DNA of 64,000 nt. Origin: Actinorhabdospora filicis. GTDB taxonomy: Bacteria; Actinomycetota; Actinomycetes; Mycobacteriales; Micromonosporaceae. Every line of letters starts with the position of its first letter. Within the stretch, counting starts at the first letter, position 1. A program made the position numbers and the translations under genes. Positions 33,525 through 41,982 of this stretch are shown in pieces. Under the pieces are notes generated by a model. The model worked only from the letters and a program-made list of their open reading frames with translations. It was not told the DNA's origin and made no database searches. Location of the stretch: contig NZ_BSTX01000001.1 in assembly GCF_030269765.1 (NCBI RefSeq), positions 2,597,571-2,661,570 of the forward strand, read 5' to 3'.

Positions 33525-34649
33525 TCACGCGTGAGGTGTCGGGACCCCGACAATCGCGGCCCGGAATTCGTCCCAGCTGGCCTTCATGTGGGACGCCAGT
33601 AGCGCCACGCGGGACGCGTCCGGCGCGGGCCAGTCGGTCCCGGGCGCGGCGATGTGGGCGGCGTTGGCCTCGCCCAGCAGGTATTCGCGGCGGAACTCGG
33701 CCTGCACGGCACCGGCGGTCACGACCGAGCCGGGACCGAGGCGGGGGTCGTCGCGGAAGGCCGCGCCGGTGGTGATGATCTCCTGGCTGCCCAGGTAGGG
33801 CCGGTTCAGGGCGACCTCGGCGGGGTCGGCGACCCGGAAGCCCGAGCGGTGCGACTCGGCCAGCAGCCGGATCAGGCCGGGGTCGAGGGTGACGGGCGCG
33901 TCCCCGCGGGGGTCGCCGTTCTCGTCGCCGCGGTTGGACAGCGCGACCACGCCGGGCAGCAGGTCGGCGGGCGCGCGGTCCACGTCCACGGCCCCGTCGC
34001 GGCGGGTCGTGTGGTTCATGGTGTCGTGGAACGACAGGAAGAACAGGTGCGAGGGGACGCCCCGGGCCAGCCGCAGGTCGAGGGCGCGGGCGATCAGGTC
34101 GCGGCGGGTGGCGTCGTAGACGTCCACACCCCGGGCGGCGGCCGCGGTGAAGTCCCCGGCCATCGCGTCCAGTTCGTCCTCTGTGGACGGCACGGTGAGC
34201 AGCGGGAAGAAGGAGAAGCTCACCGGCCGGACGGCGTCGCAGCCGGTGAGGTCCACGCGGTTCCAGGCCCCGGCGGCCCGCACCCGGGCGAAGGCCTCGC
34301 GGAGGGAGGCGCGCGGGTCGGCGGGCCGGGCGCGGTTGGGATCGCGGACCAGGCGGGGATGCGGGTTCTCCACGTAGATGATCCGCGGGTCGATCCGGGC
34401 CCATGCGCGGGCGACGGGGGCGGTGGAGCAGTCGGTGAAGTCGAACTGGAGGCGCCGGGTGAAGGTGGGCGCGATGTACTTCAGGAGCTCGGCGGGGATG
34501 TCGGTGCCCGAGTGCGGGCAGCTCACGATCAGGTCGGCGGCGGCCAGGGCGTCCTCAAGAGACTGATGGGCGTGGAAGACCAGTTCCTCCGGGGTGAAGG
34601 TCTTTCCGGGCGGGATCACCGCGAGCGTGGTCTCCAAGGGCGTGGCCAT
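33525..34649 (-). CDS. N-formylglutamate amidohydrolase-like protein
   Basis: 374 residues from ATG 34649 with TAGGAG five bases upstream. FGase-type zinc amidohydrolase: DLIVSCPHSGTDIPAELL carries the first His-bearing turn (PHSG), then DFTDCSTAPVARAWARIDP, VENPHPRLVRDPNRARP (the R-D-x-N-R motif), HLFFLSFHDTMN (H-D in the zinc/catalytic site) and LSNRGDENG. Typical enzymes are ~270 residues, so this is long. Usual role is the last step of a histidine pathway; the neighbouring dicarboxylate transporter suggests an acidic formyl- or acyl-amino acid substrate. Confidence 0.85.
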   Translation of the reverse strand: MATPLETTLAVIPPGKTFTPEELVFHAHQSLEDALAAADLIVSCPHSGTDIPAELLKYIAPTFTRRLQFDFTDCSTAPVARAWARIDPRIIYVENPHPRLVRDPNRARPADPRASLREAFARVRAAGAWNRVDLTGCDAVRPVSFSFFPLLTVPSTEDELDAMAGDFTAAAARGVDVYDATRRDLIARALDLRLARGVPSHLFFLSFHDTMNHTTRRDGAVDVDRAPADLLPGVVALSNRGDENGDPRGDAPVTLDPGLIRLLAESHRSGFRVADPAEVALNRPYLGSQEIITTGAAFRDDPRLGPGSVVTAGAVQAEFRREYLLGEANAAHIAAPGTDWPAPDASRVALLASHMKASWDEFRAAIVGVPTPHA

Positions 34650-34657
34650 GGCGTCTC

Positions 34658-35995
34658 CTAGGAGAAGGCGTATCCGATGAGGGCGCCGAAGATCACCGTG
34701 GTCACGGTGAGCACGATCGACGGGATGAAGAAGGAGTGGTCGACGAGCTTGCTGCCGAGCTTGGTGCTGCCGGTGGTGTCGAAGGCCGCGGCGGCGATCT
34801 GGGATCCGTTGGTGGGCAGCACGTAGATCCCGGCGAAGGCGCCCGCCCACATACCCGACAGGACGGCGGGCGCGAGCCCGGCGGTGAGTCCGATGGGGAC
34901 GATCGTCCGGGTCGCCGTCGACTGGGACGTGGTGGCCACGCAGACCAGGAACACGCCGAGCGCGAAGATCCAGGGCGCGCCCTGCACGAGGTCGCCGACG
35001 GAGTTGGTGATGGCCTCAAGGTGCGCGTTGATGAAGGTGTCGGTCATCCAGGCCAGCCCGAACAGCGCGATCGCCGAGACCATGCCGGCCTTGAAGACGG
35101 TCTGCACGGGGATGTCGGCGACCTTGGGGCGGCCGATGAGCAGGATGATCGTGCCGACCACGAACATGACCATCTCGATGATCGGGGTCATGGACAGCGG
35201 CTCGCCCTTGGCGTCCTCGGGCCGCAGGCCCTTGAAGAGGCCGAAGGCGACGATCAGCAGGACGCCGAGGAAGAACACCAGGGCGGAGTTGCGGCCGGTC
35301 GCGGTGGCCTCGACCGCCACGGTGGCCCGCGAATGCGCGTTCGGCGGCGGGATCGAGCCTTCCTTGATGCGCTGCTGGATGTCGGGGTCGTCGGCGATGT
35401 TCTTGCCCAGGCGGCGGACCACGAAGGAGGTGGCGATGATGCCCAGGATCGCCGCCGGGAGGGTCACCTTCACGATGTCGATCAGCTCGAAGTCGTAGGG
35501 CGCGACGTCGGTCAGCGTCACCATCGCCGCCATCGCGGCGCTCACCGGGCTGCACGCCAGCGCGACGCCGGTGGCGACCACCGACAGCGACAGCGGACGC
35601 GACGGGCGCTCGCCGGCGTGGTAGGCCACGTCGCCGATCACCGGCAGCAGCGGGTAGAGGATGTTCGAGGTGCCCGCGCCGACCGAGAACAGGAAGGCCA
35701 CCAGCGGCGCGATGAGCGTGATCTGCCTGGGGTGCTTGGCGATCGTCTTCGCCGCGATCGACACCATCCAGTCGATGCCGCCCGAGGCCTGCATCATCGA
35801 CGACGCCAGGACCACGGTGAGCACGATGAGCAGCGCGTCCACCGGCGGGCTGCCGACCGGCTCGCGGAAGACGAAGACCAGCACGAACACGCCGACGCCG
35901 CCCCACAGGCCCAGCGCGACGCCGCTGGAGCGCGTGCCCATGACGATCGCGGCCAGCACGACGGCGAGTTCGAGGATGAGCTTGACGGTGTCCAC
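34658..35995 (-). CDS. C4-dicarboxylate transporter, DcuA/DcuB type
   Basis: 445 residues from GTG 35995 (GGGGAAGGGGAGCGC upstream), about 11 transmembrane helices. Matches the anaerobic C4-dicarboxylate (aspartate, fumarate, succinate) exchanger family: ALLIVLTVVLASSMMQASGG, PRQITLIAPLVAFLFSVGAG and RPSRPLSLSVVATGVALACS are characteristic. A cytoplasmic loop of ~60 residues in the middle is Asp/Lys-rich. It ends 8 bases before the amidohydrolase start on the same strand, so one operon. Confidence 0.92.
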   Translation of the reverse strand: MDTVKLILELAVVLAAIVMGTRSSGVALGLWGGVGVFVLVFVFREPVGSPPVDALLIVLTVVLASSMMQASGGIDWMVSIAAKTIAKHPRQITLIAPLVAFLFSVGAGTSNILYPLLPVIGDVAYHAGERPSRPLSLSVVATGVALACSPVSAAMAAMVTLTDVAPYDFELIDIVKVTLPAAILGIIATSFVVRRLGKNIADDPDIQQRIKEGSIPPPNAHSRATVAVEATATGRNSALVFFLGVLLIVAFGLFKGLRPEDAKGEPLSMTPIIEMVMFVVGTIILLIGRPKVADIPVQTVFKAGMVSAIALFGLAWMTDTFINAHLEAITNSVGDLVQGAPWIFALGVFLVCVATTSQSTATRTIVPIGLTAGLAPAVLSGMWAGAFAGIYVLPTNGSQIAAAAFDTTGSTKLGSKLVDHSFFIPSIVLTVTTVIFGALIGYAFS

Positions 35996-36192
35996 GCGCT
36001 CCCCTTCCCCCAGGTCAATCTAGAGGCATTGAACCCGTTAGATGAGGGAATATTCAGATATGCCGGGCTGTCGAATAGGTGATCACCCGGTGCCGCGCCG
36101 GAGTCTTTTCTCTTGTGACCGGCGCCTCAAACGCCGCACAATGTTCACTGCGGGACCCCGTGTCCCGGGTTGAGAACTGGAGAAGGAGGCCC

Positions 36193-38658
36193 ATGTCCGG
36201 CGGCGACGAGCTGGATCCCAGGCGCGCCCGGACATCCGCCGATCTGGTGGCGATGCTGCGCGCCCTCAAGAACCGTTCGGGCCTGAGCTACCGCGAGATC
36301 GAGCAGCGCGCGAGGGACGCCGGCGACTGGCTGCCCGCGTCCACGCTGGCCACCGTCCTCGGCCGGACGACGGTCCCGCGCGTGGAGGTCGTGGCGGCCC
36401 TGGTGCAGGCGTGCGGCGGTGACCCGGACACGGTGAGCCGCTGGGTGGACGCCGCCCGCGCGCTCCCCGCTGAGGGTTCGGCGCACGTGGAGGACGCCTC
36501 GGCCGCGCCCGTCCGGGTCGTCCCGCGCCAGCTGCCCGGCGACCTGGGCACCTTCGTCGGCCGCGCCAAGACCCTCGACGCGCTGGACGGCGTCATCGAC
36601 CGGGCGAGCGAGGCCCCGTTCAAAGATCGTGTGCCCGCCCCGATCGTGGCGCTGGTGGGCCCGGGCGGGATCGGGAAGACCGCGCTGGCGGTGCGCTGGG
36701 CGCACTCGGTGGCCGCGCGCTTCCCCGACGGGCAGCTGTTCGCCGACCTGAAGGGCTTCAGCGACACCGCCCCGGTGGCGCCGTCGCTGGTGCTGCACCG
36801 GTTCCTGCGCGCGCTGGGCGTGTCCGGGGACGACATTCCATCCGATGTGGAGGAACGCACCGCGCTCTACCGCTCGATGCTGGCCGGGCGCAAGATCGCC
36901 ATCGTGCTGGACAACGCGCGCGACGCCGCCCAGGTCCGGCCGCTGCTGCCGGGTGTCTCGGGCTGCCTGGTGGTGGTCACCAGCCGCGTCGAGCTGCGCG
37001 GCCTGGGCGTCTCGCACGACCTGCACGCGGTCTCGCTGGACGGGCTGACGCTGGACGAAGGCGTCCAGCTGCTGGTGCGCCTGCTGGGCGCGCAGCGGGT
37101 GCGCTCGGAGGCCGGGGCGGCGGTGGACCTGGTGGAGCTGTGCCGCCCGCTGCCGCTGGCGCTGCGGCTGGCCGCCGCGCAGCTCGCCGTCGACGAGCGG
37201 CAGTCCCTGGCGCGCTTCGCCCGCCGCGTCCGCGAGGCCGGACGGCTGTCCACACTGGCCGTTCCGGACGATCCGGACACCGCGCTGCGCACCACCTTCG
37301 ACCTCTCGCTGGCCGCGCTGAGCCCCGAGGCGCAGCGGATGCTGCGGCTCACCGGCGGCCACCCGGGTCCCGACATGGGCCTGGAGTCGCTGGCCACGCT
37401 GGCCGAGCGGAACCGCGAGACGACCCGGCGGCTGATGGACGAGCTGGCCACCCTGCACCTGGTGCGGCGGGTCGGCCCGGACCGGTGGGAGTTCCACGAC
37501 CTGGTCCGCGAGTACGTCGCCGCGCACCTGGTCCCGGCCGAGACCGGCGAGCAGAGGCGCATCCTGGGCCGTCTGTTCGACTGGTACGAGGAGCGCGTCA
37601 CCGCCGTCCTGCGGCACATCGCGCCGGGCGCGCTGCGGCCCGACCAGTTCGGCTTCGGCGAGGACTTCGAGTCCTATGAGGACGCTCTGCTGTGGATGGA
37701 CGAGGAGGCGGCCGGGGTGGTCGCCGCGATCGTCTCCGCCGAGCGGGCGGCCATGCCGTCCCACGTCTTCGCCATGGCGGGCCTGGCCTGGCGGTACTTC
37801 CTGCTGCGCGGGCAGTACGAGCAGTGGATCGCCACCGGCGACCTGGCGCTGGACATGGCCCACCGCTTCAACGACGTCCAGGCGCAGATGAAGCTCTCGC
37901 TGAACCTGGGCAACGCCTGGTCCTGCATGGCCGACCCGGGACGCGCCCTGGAGCACTGGGAGCGCTGCCTGAGCCTGGCCCGGCACGCCGGGGACCGCGA
38001 GTACGAGTCCTACGCGGTGGCCAGCGTCGGCGTCGGCTGCATCGACGCCGGTCGATACGGCGAGGCCCGGGAGCACCTGACGGCCGCGCGCGCCATCTTC
38101 GAGGAGGCCGCCGACCCCGAGAGCGTGGCCGGTACCTGCCTGGACATCGGCCGCATCGACCTGATCGAGGGCGACTTCGACCACGCCACCCGCGAGTTCG
38201 AGCGCGGGCTGGAGATCTTCACCCGGACCAATGAGCGCCGGGGCGCCGGGACGGCGCTGTTCCAGCTGGGCACGGTGCTGGTCGAGCGCGGCGAGTGGGT
38301 CGCGGCCGGGTTGCGGCTCAAGCTGGCCCTGGAGACCTGCGAGGAGGCCGGTTTCGTCCTCGGGCAGGCCATGGCCCACAGCAAGCTCTCGCTGACCGCG
38401 ACGGTGACGGGGACCCCGGAGGCCGCCGCCGAGCACCACTCGAAGGCGGTCGAGCTGGCCCGCCAGGTGCACGAGCCCTCGCTCCAGGCCGAGATCCTGA
38501 TCAACGCCGGGCGCGCGGCCCTGCTCGTCGACGAGCCGCAGAAGGCCGTCACGTACTACCGGGGCGCGCTCCAGCACGCCGAGCGGGCCGCCGACCACTC
38601 GCTGGTGACCTACTCCCGGGACGGGATCAGAGCGGCCGAGCGCGCGCTAGGGCGGTGA
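36193..38658 (+). CDS. STAND NTPase with N-terminal helix-turn-helix and TPR repeats
   Basis: 821 residues from ATG 36193 (AAGGAGG seven bases upstream). An XRE-like HTH (about 13-80, LSYREIEQRARDAGDWLPAS) is followed by an NB-ARC domain: P-loop ALVGPGGIGKTALAVRWAHS at about 152-170, Walker B KIAIVLDNARDA, GxP-like RPLPLALRLAAAQLA, winged helix up to ~470. The C-terminal third (about 530-800) is TPR repeats. This is the AfsR-like regulator architecture without the SARP domain: ATP-switched, signal-sensing. It lies 3.2 kb downstream of the Cascade operon. The upstream region is AT-richer than its surroundings, with GAATATTC at 36048-36055. Confidence 0.9.
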   Translation: MSGGDELDPRRARTSADLVAMLRALKNRSGLSYREIEQRARDAGDWLPASTLATVLGRTTVPRVEVVAALVQACGGDPDTVSRWVDAARALPAEGSAHVEDASAAPVRVVPRQLPGDLGTFVGRAKTLDALDGVIDRASEAPFKDRVPAPIVALVGPGGIGKTALAVRWAHSVAARFPDGQLFADLKGFSDTAPVAPSLVLHRFLRALGVSGDDIPSDVEERTALYRSMLAGRKIAIVLDNARDAAQVRPLLPGVSGCLVVVTSRVELRGLGVSHDLHAVSLDGLTLDEGVQLLVRLLGAQRVRSEAGAAVDLVELCRPLPLALRLAAAQLAVDERQSLARFARRVREAGRLSTLAVPDDPDTALRTTFDLSLAALSPEAQRMLRLTGGHPGPDMGLESLATLAERNRETTRRLMDELATLHLVRRVGPDRWEFHDLVREYVAAHLVPAETGEQRRILGRLFDWYEERVTAVLRHIAPGALRPDQFGFGEDFESYEDALLWMDEEAAGVVAAIVSAERAAMPSHVFAMAGLAWRYFLLRGQYEQWIATGDLALDMAHRFNDVQAQMKLSLNLGNAWSCMADPGRALEHWERCLSLARHAGDREYESYAVASVGVGCIDAGRYGEAREHLTAARAIFEEAADPESVAGTCLDIGRIDLIEGDFDHATREFERGLEIFTRTNERRGAGTALFQLGTVLVERGEWVAAGLRLKLALETCEEAGFVLGQAMAHSKLSLTATVTGTPEAAAEHHSKAVELARQVHEPSLQAEILINAGRAALLVDEPQKAVTYYRGALQHAERAADHSLVTYSRDGIRAAERALGR

Positions 38659-39241
38659 TGCCGGCCCAGTCCCCGGAGGCCACCAGCCCCGGCGGGGTCA
38701 GCCAGCTGCCGCCCACGCAGGCCACATTGGACAGTGAAAGGTAGTCGCCGGCGGTCTCCGGGGTGATGCCGCCGGTCGGGCAGAAGGTGAGCTGCGGGAG
38801 GGGCCCGGACAGAGCCCTGAGCAGGGCCGGGCCGCCCACCGCCGAGGCCGGGAACAGCTTCAGCTCGGTGACCCCGCGCGCCAGCAGAGCCATCGCCTCG
38901 GTCGCGGTCGACACGCCCGGGAGGAACGGGACTTTCGCCGCCGCCATCGCGTCCACAAGCGACTCCGGCGAGCCCGGCGAGACGAGGAACCGGGCACCGG
39001 CGCTGACCGCGTCCCGGGCCTGCCCGGGCGACACGACGGTGCCCGCGCCGATGACGATCCCGGGGACCTTCGCCGCGACGGCCTCGATGGCCGCGAGCGC
39101 CACGGGCGTCCGCAGGGTCAGCTCCATGGTCGTCACACCACCGGCCACGAGGGCCTCGGCGACGGGCACGGCGTCTTCGGCGCGGTCGAGCACGACGACC
39201 GGCAGAACGGGTCCGAGACCGAGGAGATCCAGCGCGAGCAT
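38627..39241 (-). CDS. eda: KDPG/KHG aldolase
   Basis: 204 residues. 2-dehydro-3-deoxy-phosphogluconate / 4-hydroxy-2-oxoglutarate aldolase, a class I (Schiff-base) aldolase making pyruvate. TTMELTLRTPVALAAI carries the catalytic Glu, IVIGAGTVVSPGQARDA the phosphate region, TELKLFPASAVGGPALLRAL the Schiff-base Lys (L-K-x-F-P-A), and FCPTGGITPETAGDYLSL the second phosphate loop. Full length. Its 3' end overlaps the STAND gene by 32 bases; a regulatory partner is not adjacent. Confidence 0.96.
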   Translation of the reverse strand: MLALDLLGLGPVLPVVVLDRAEDAVPVAEALVAGGVTTMELTLRTPVALAAIEAVAAKVPGIVIGAGTVVSPGQARDAVSAGARFLVSPGSPESLVDAMAAAKVPFLPGVSTATEAMALLARGVTELKLFPASAVGGPALLRALSGPLPQLTFCPTGGITPETAGDYLSLSNVACVGGSWLTPPGLVASGDWAGITALARARPL

Positions 39242-39321
39242 GGCGCAGAACGTACTCGATCGATGGCACTGATGTCACCGTGGCGGACGTGACGTAGCAT
39301 GATTCCCCGCGCCGCCCGGCT

Positions 39322-39337
39322 GTGACGATCACGTCAC
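39322..39337. promoter_or_regulatory. GTGACG-ATCA-CGTCAC inverted repeat upstream of the cold-shock gene
   Basis: Perfect 6-bp arms around ATCA, 69 bases before the csp start. Further GTGAC/GTCAC half-sites lie at about 39273 and 39289. Could be a regulator site of the csp promoter; it does not match the N6 spacing of CRP. Confidence 0.35.
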
Positions 39338-39405
39338 CTGAGCGCGCTCCAGCTCACCGGAAGGTAAGGTGAGCAGGTACTACCCTCAAGTTAGAAAGGC
39401 CGATC

Positions 39406-39609
39406 ATGGCCCAAGGCACAGTCAAGTGGTTCAACGCGGAAAAGGGCTTCGGCTTCATCGCCCCGGAGGACGGCGGCGCCGATCTCTTCGTGCACTTCTC
39501 CGCGATCCAGGTCAGCGGTTACCGCAGCCTGGAAGAGGGCCAGAAGGTCGAGTTCGAGGTGTCCCAGGGTCAGAAGGGCCCGCAGGCGGAGAACGTTCGC
39601 CCCGCCTAA
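39406..39609 (+). CDS. Cold-shock protein, CspA family
   Basis: 67 residues. Five-strand OB-fold RNA chaperone. Both RNP motifs are intact: KGFGFIAPE (RNP1) and LFVHFSAI (RNP2), plus [13 protein letters not shown] at the start. AGAAAGGCCGATC precedes the ATG. Single-gene unit with a strong terminator 21 bases after the stop. Actinomycetes carry several such genes; which one this is cannot be told. Confidence 0.97.
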   Translation: MAQGTVKWFNAEKGFGFIAPEDGGADLFVHFSAIQVSGYRSLEEGQKVEFEVSQGQKGPQAENVRPA

Positions 39610-39630
39610 GACCCTGAGGTTGCTCAAGAG

Positions 39631-39665
39631 CCGGGTTCGTGCCATTGGCACGGGTCCGGTTTTTT
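39631..39665 (+). terminator. Strong intrinsic terminator of the cold-shock gene
   Basis: 13-bp stem (39631-39643 with 39647-39659, three G-U pairs) with an ATT loop, followed by six T (39660-39665). The clearest textbook terminator in the window. Confidence 0.92.
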
Positions 39666-39698
39666 GTGCGCTCTGATCCTGTCGGGCAGGCTTGCCGG

Positions 39699-40418
39699 AT
39701 GCGTCGATTGACGGTTCTCGGCTCGTGTGGGGCGTTTCCGGCCGCGAGGTGCGCGACGGTGGGGTTCCTGCTGGAGTGGGCCGGTTTCCGCCTGGTCCTG
39801 GACCTGGGCTGGGGCACCGCCACACGCCTGCTGGACCTGGTCACCGACGTGGACGCGGTGGCGGTGACGCACGAGCACCCCGACCACTGCGCCGACCTGG
39901 GCGGGCTGGCGCGCGCCCGGTACTTCGCCGCCGAGCGCGGGCCCGTCGTCCCGCTGTTCACCACGCCCGGGACGGCCGCCCGCGTGCAGGCGATGGAGCC
40001 CACGGAGGCCCTGAGCGAGGTTTTCGCGCTCCACGAGCTGCCGGGGACGTACCCGGTGGGGCCGTTCGGGCTCTCAGGTGCCCTCCTGCCGCATTTCGTG
40101 CCCCACGCGGGGGTACGACTGTCCGGGCCCCTCGAAATGGCTTACAGCGGCGATGCGGGGGCCGGAGCCGAGCTCGACGCGCTGGCCGCCGGAGCGTCGG
40201 TCCTCATCGCGGGAGTCACCCACGGGCCCGGCGAACCGAGCCCGTTGCTCCTGCGCGCGGGCGAGGCCGGGGCCTGCGCGGCCCGGGCCGGGGTGTCACG
40301 GCTGGTCCTGACCCATTTCTGGCCCGGCAGCGACCGCGCGGCGGCCGTGGCCGAGGCGCGCGCGGCCTTCGGCGGCGAGATCATCGCGGCCGAGGACGGA
40401 ATGGTTATTCATCTGTGA
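39699..40418 (+). CDS. Metallo-beta-lactamase fold hydrolase
   Basis: 239 residues from ATG 39699. The zinc motif is THEHPDHCADLGG (H-x-H-x-D-H), with later Asp in YSGDAGAGAELDALA and His in LVLTHFWPGS, the RNase Z / arylsulfatase-like layout. MRRLTVLGSCGAFPAARCAT (G-S-x-G at the start) and a Gly/Ala-rich body fit small cyclic-phosphodiester or tRNase Z-like hydrolases. Substrate unknown. Overlaps the convergent methyltransferase gene by 14 bases. Confidence 0.88.
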   Translation: MRRLTVLGSCGAFPAARCATVGFLLEWAGFRLVLDLGWGTATRLLDLVTDVDAVAVTHEHPDHCADLGGLARARYFAAERGPVVPLFTTPGTAARVQAMEPTEALSEVFALHELPGTYPVGPFGLSGALLPHFVPHAGVRLSGPLEMAYSGDAGAGAELDALAAGASVLIAGVTHGPGEPSPLLLRAGEAGACAARAGVSRLVLTHFWPGSDRAAAVAEARAAFGGEIIAAEDGMVIHL

Positions 40419-41193
40419 TGCCCGTCACCAAAATCGCGCGATATTCGACGTCCACGGACGCCGGCAGCGCGTTCCGGAAGGCCCCGGCGTCGATGCCGCC
40501 GCGGATGCCGGTGGTCAGCTGCATGGCGACCCAGGCGTCCCGCTCGTAACTCGCCGACCACGGGAAGGCGGTCGTCGTCACGTTGGTGAAGGTTTTTGAA
40601 AGTTTTTCGGCCGCCCACACGGCCATCGCGTCGTAGGCCGCGCCCGTGTACGTGGTCGGGGGGATGCCGGGGCAGGCTTCGGTCAGGCGCGCGGCGAGGT
40701 CGGCGTCGATGCTCGCGGCGTTCCAGAACAGCGCCAGGCGGCCGCCCGGGCGCAGGACGCTCCCGGCCTTCGCCGGTCCCCGTTCGGGATCCACCCAGTG
40801 CCAGGTCTGGCCGGAGATGACGACGTCGAAGTCGCGGCCCCGGGCGTCCCAGTCCTCGAAACGCGCGACCTCGACGGCGAGACCCCGCTCCCGGGCTCGA
40901 TCGGCCATGCGCGCGTCGGGATCGACGCCCAGGACCCGGCACCCCCGCGCGGCGAAGTGCTCGGCGGAGATGCCGGTGCCGCAGCCGACGTCCAGGACGT
41001 CTCTGCCCGATGCTTCGCCCGGCGCGGCTTCGAGAACGGCCTCGGCGAGCGCGGCGGGGTAGCGGGGGCGCAGCCGGTGGTAGGCCTCGGCGTCCGCGCC
41101 GAAGGACTCGGCGACGTCGCGGGCGCGGTGGGGGGCGGTGTGATCGGGCTCATTGTGATCGGGCTCAGCAGTCCCGGGACCTAGAATGGGCAT
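40405..41193 (-). CDS. Class I SAM-dependent methyltransferase
   Basis: 262 residues. SAM-binding motif I VLDVGCGTGISAEHFAARG, motif II-like RVLGVDPDARMADRA, then VVISGQTWHWVDPERGPAKA and the post-motif RPGGRLALFWN, as in trans-aconitate/small-molecule methyltransferases of the AESFGADAEAYHRLRPRYP type. The ATG at 41193 lies inside the first TetR-type palindrome and has no ribosome binding site, so the mRNA is probably leaderless. Diverges from the TetR gene, which likely represses it. Confidence 0.9.
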   Translation of the reverse strand: MPILGPGTAEPDHNEPDHTAPHRARDVAESFGADAEAYHRLRPRYPAALAEAVLEAAPGEASGRDVLDVGCGTGISAEHFAARGCRVLGVDPDARMADRARERGLAVEVARFEDWDARGRDFDVVISGQTWHWVDPERGPAKAGSVLRPGGRLALFWNAASIDADLAARLTEACPGIPPTTYTGAAYDAMAVWAAEKLSKTFTNVTTTAFPWSASYERDAWVAMQLTTGIRGGIDAGAFRNALPASVDVEYRAILVTGITDE

Positions 41194-41245
41194 ACGCCCA
41201 CACTAGATGGGCACATGCCCATTCTCAAGACGGGCAACCGCCCGT
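41187..41245. promoter_or_regulatory. Three tandem palindromes, probable TetR operators
   Basis: TGGGC-ATAC-GCCCA (41187-41200), ATGGGC-ACAT-GCCCAT (41207-41222) and ACGGGC-AACC-GCCCGT (41230-41245) share the pattern (T/C)GGGC-N4-GCCC(A/G). Centres are 21 and 23 bases apart, two helical turns. They fill the gap between the divergent methyltransferase and TetR genes. The third, followed by TCTTTT, could double as an attenuator in front of TetR. Confidence 0.72.
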
Positions 41246-41262
41246 TCTTTTCTGGAGGGACC

Positions 41263-41838
41263 ATGCCACGCGGTGTACCCATCGCCGACCTGCAAGGACG
41301 CCTGTTCGCCGCCGCGGAGACGGTCATGTCCCGCGATGGCGCGAAGGCCTTGACGAGCCGCGCGGTCACCGAGGAGGCCGGGTGCGCGAAGGGCCTGCTG
41401 CATCGCGACTACGGCGACTTCGACGGGTTCCTGGTCGCGCTGGTGCACGACCGGATCCGGCTCGCCCAGGAGTACGCGCCACGGTTGCGCGAGCAGGCGG
41501 GCACCGGGACCGTCGAGGAGAACGTGGTGGTCGCCCTCACCGCGATGCTCGGCCCCACGGCGACGGCGATCGTGGGACTGATGATCGTGCGCGATGAGCT
41601 GCGCGCCCGCCTGCGTGCGGAACGCGGACCGGTCGGGCTACCGCTGCTCTCGGACGTGGCGGCGGCATTGGCGGGGTACCTGTCGGCGGAACGTGCGCTC
41701 GGGCGAGTGCCGGAGGAGACGGACGTCGAGGCCCTGGCCCCGGCGCTGATCGGGACGGTGCACTTGCTGTACGCGGACCCCTCGGCGCCCCCGGAGCGCG
41801 TGGAGGTGCGGCGAGCGGTGCGGGCGGTGCTGCCGTAG
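41263..41838 (+). CDS. TetR family transcriptional regulator
   Basis: 191 residues from ATG 41263 (GGAGGGACC directly upstream); an earlier in-frame ATG at 41215 falls inside an operator and is rejected. The N-terminal helix-turn-helix is LTSRAVTEEAGCAKGLLHRD, slightly atypical in having LLHRDYGDFDGFLVAL where YYHFxxK usually stands. The rest is a helical ligand domain with TATAIVGLMIVRDELRARLR. Likely autorepressor and repressor of the divergent methyltransferase gene through three palindromes. Confidence 0.92.
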   Translation: MPRGVPIADLQGRLFAAAETVMSRDGAKALTSRAVTEEAGCAKGLLHRDYGDFDGFLVALVHDRIRLAQEYAPRLREQAGTGTVEENVVVALTAMLGPTATAIVGLMIVRDELRARLRAERGPVGLPLLSDVAAALAGYLSAERALGRVPEETDVEALAPALIGTVHLLYADPSAPPERVEVRRAVRAVLP

Positions 41839-41982
41839 GGGGTGGGGCTTGAGTGGTTGCCCCGGCGTACTGGTGCGAGCGGCACGACGGTGCTGGCGTG
41901 ACGTGAGTACGGTCGACCAGAGAAGAGGATGGATGCGACGGGAAACGTGAAACCCCGGCACTAACACCGCAGGTCGCGAAGG
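41839..41982 (+). promoter_or_regulatory. Probable CRISPR leader region
   Basis: The 144 bases between the TetR stop and the first repeat hold no gene. The repeats read in the type I-E orientation (ending GTGAACCG) and the last repeat is the one with a changed final base, so the leader should lie here. It is not AT-rich. Confidence 0.45.

Noticed and set aside
39322..39337. CRP site before the cold-shock gene
   Set aside because: TGTGA is present but the TCACA half is not at the six-base spacing; kept only as an unassigned inverted repeat.
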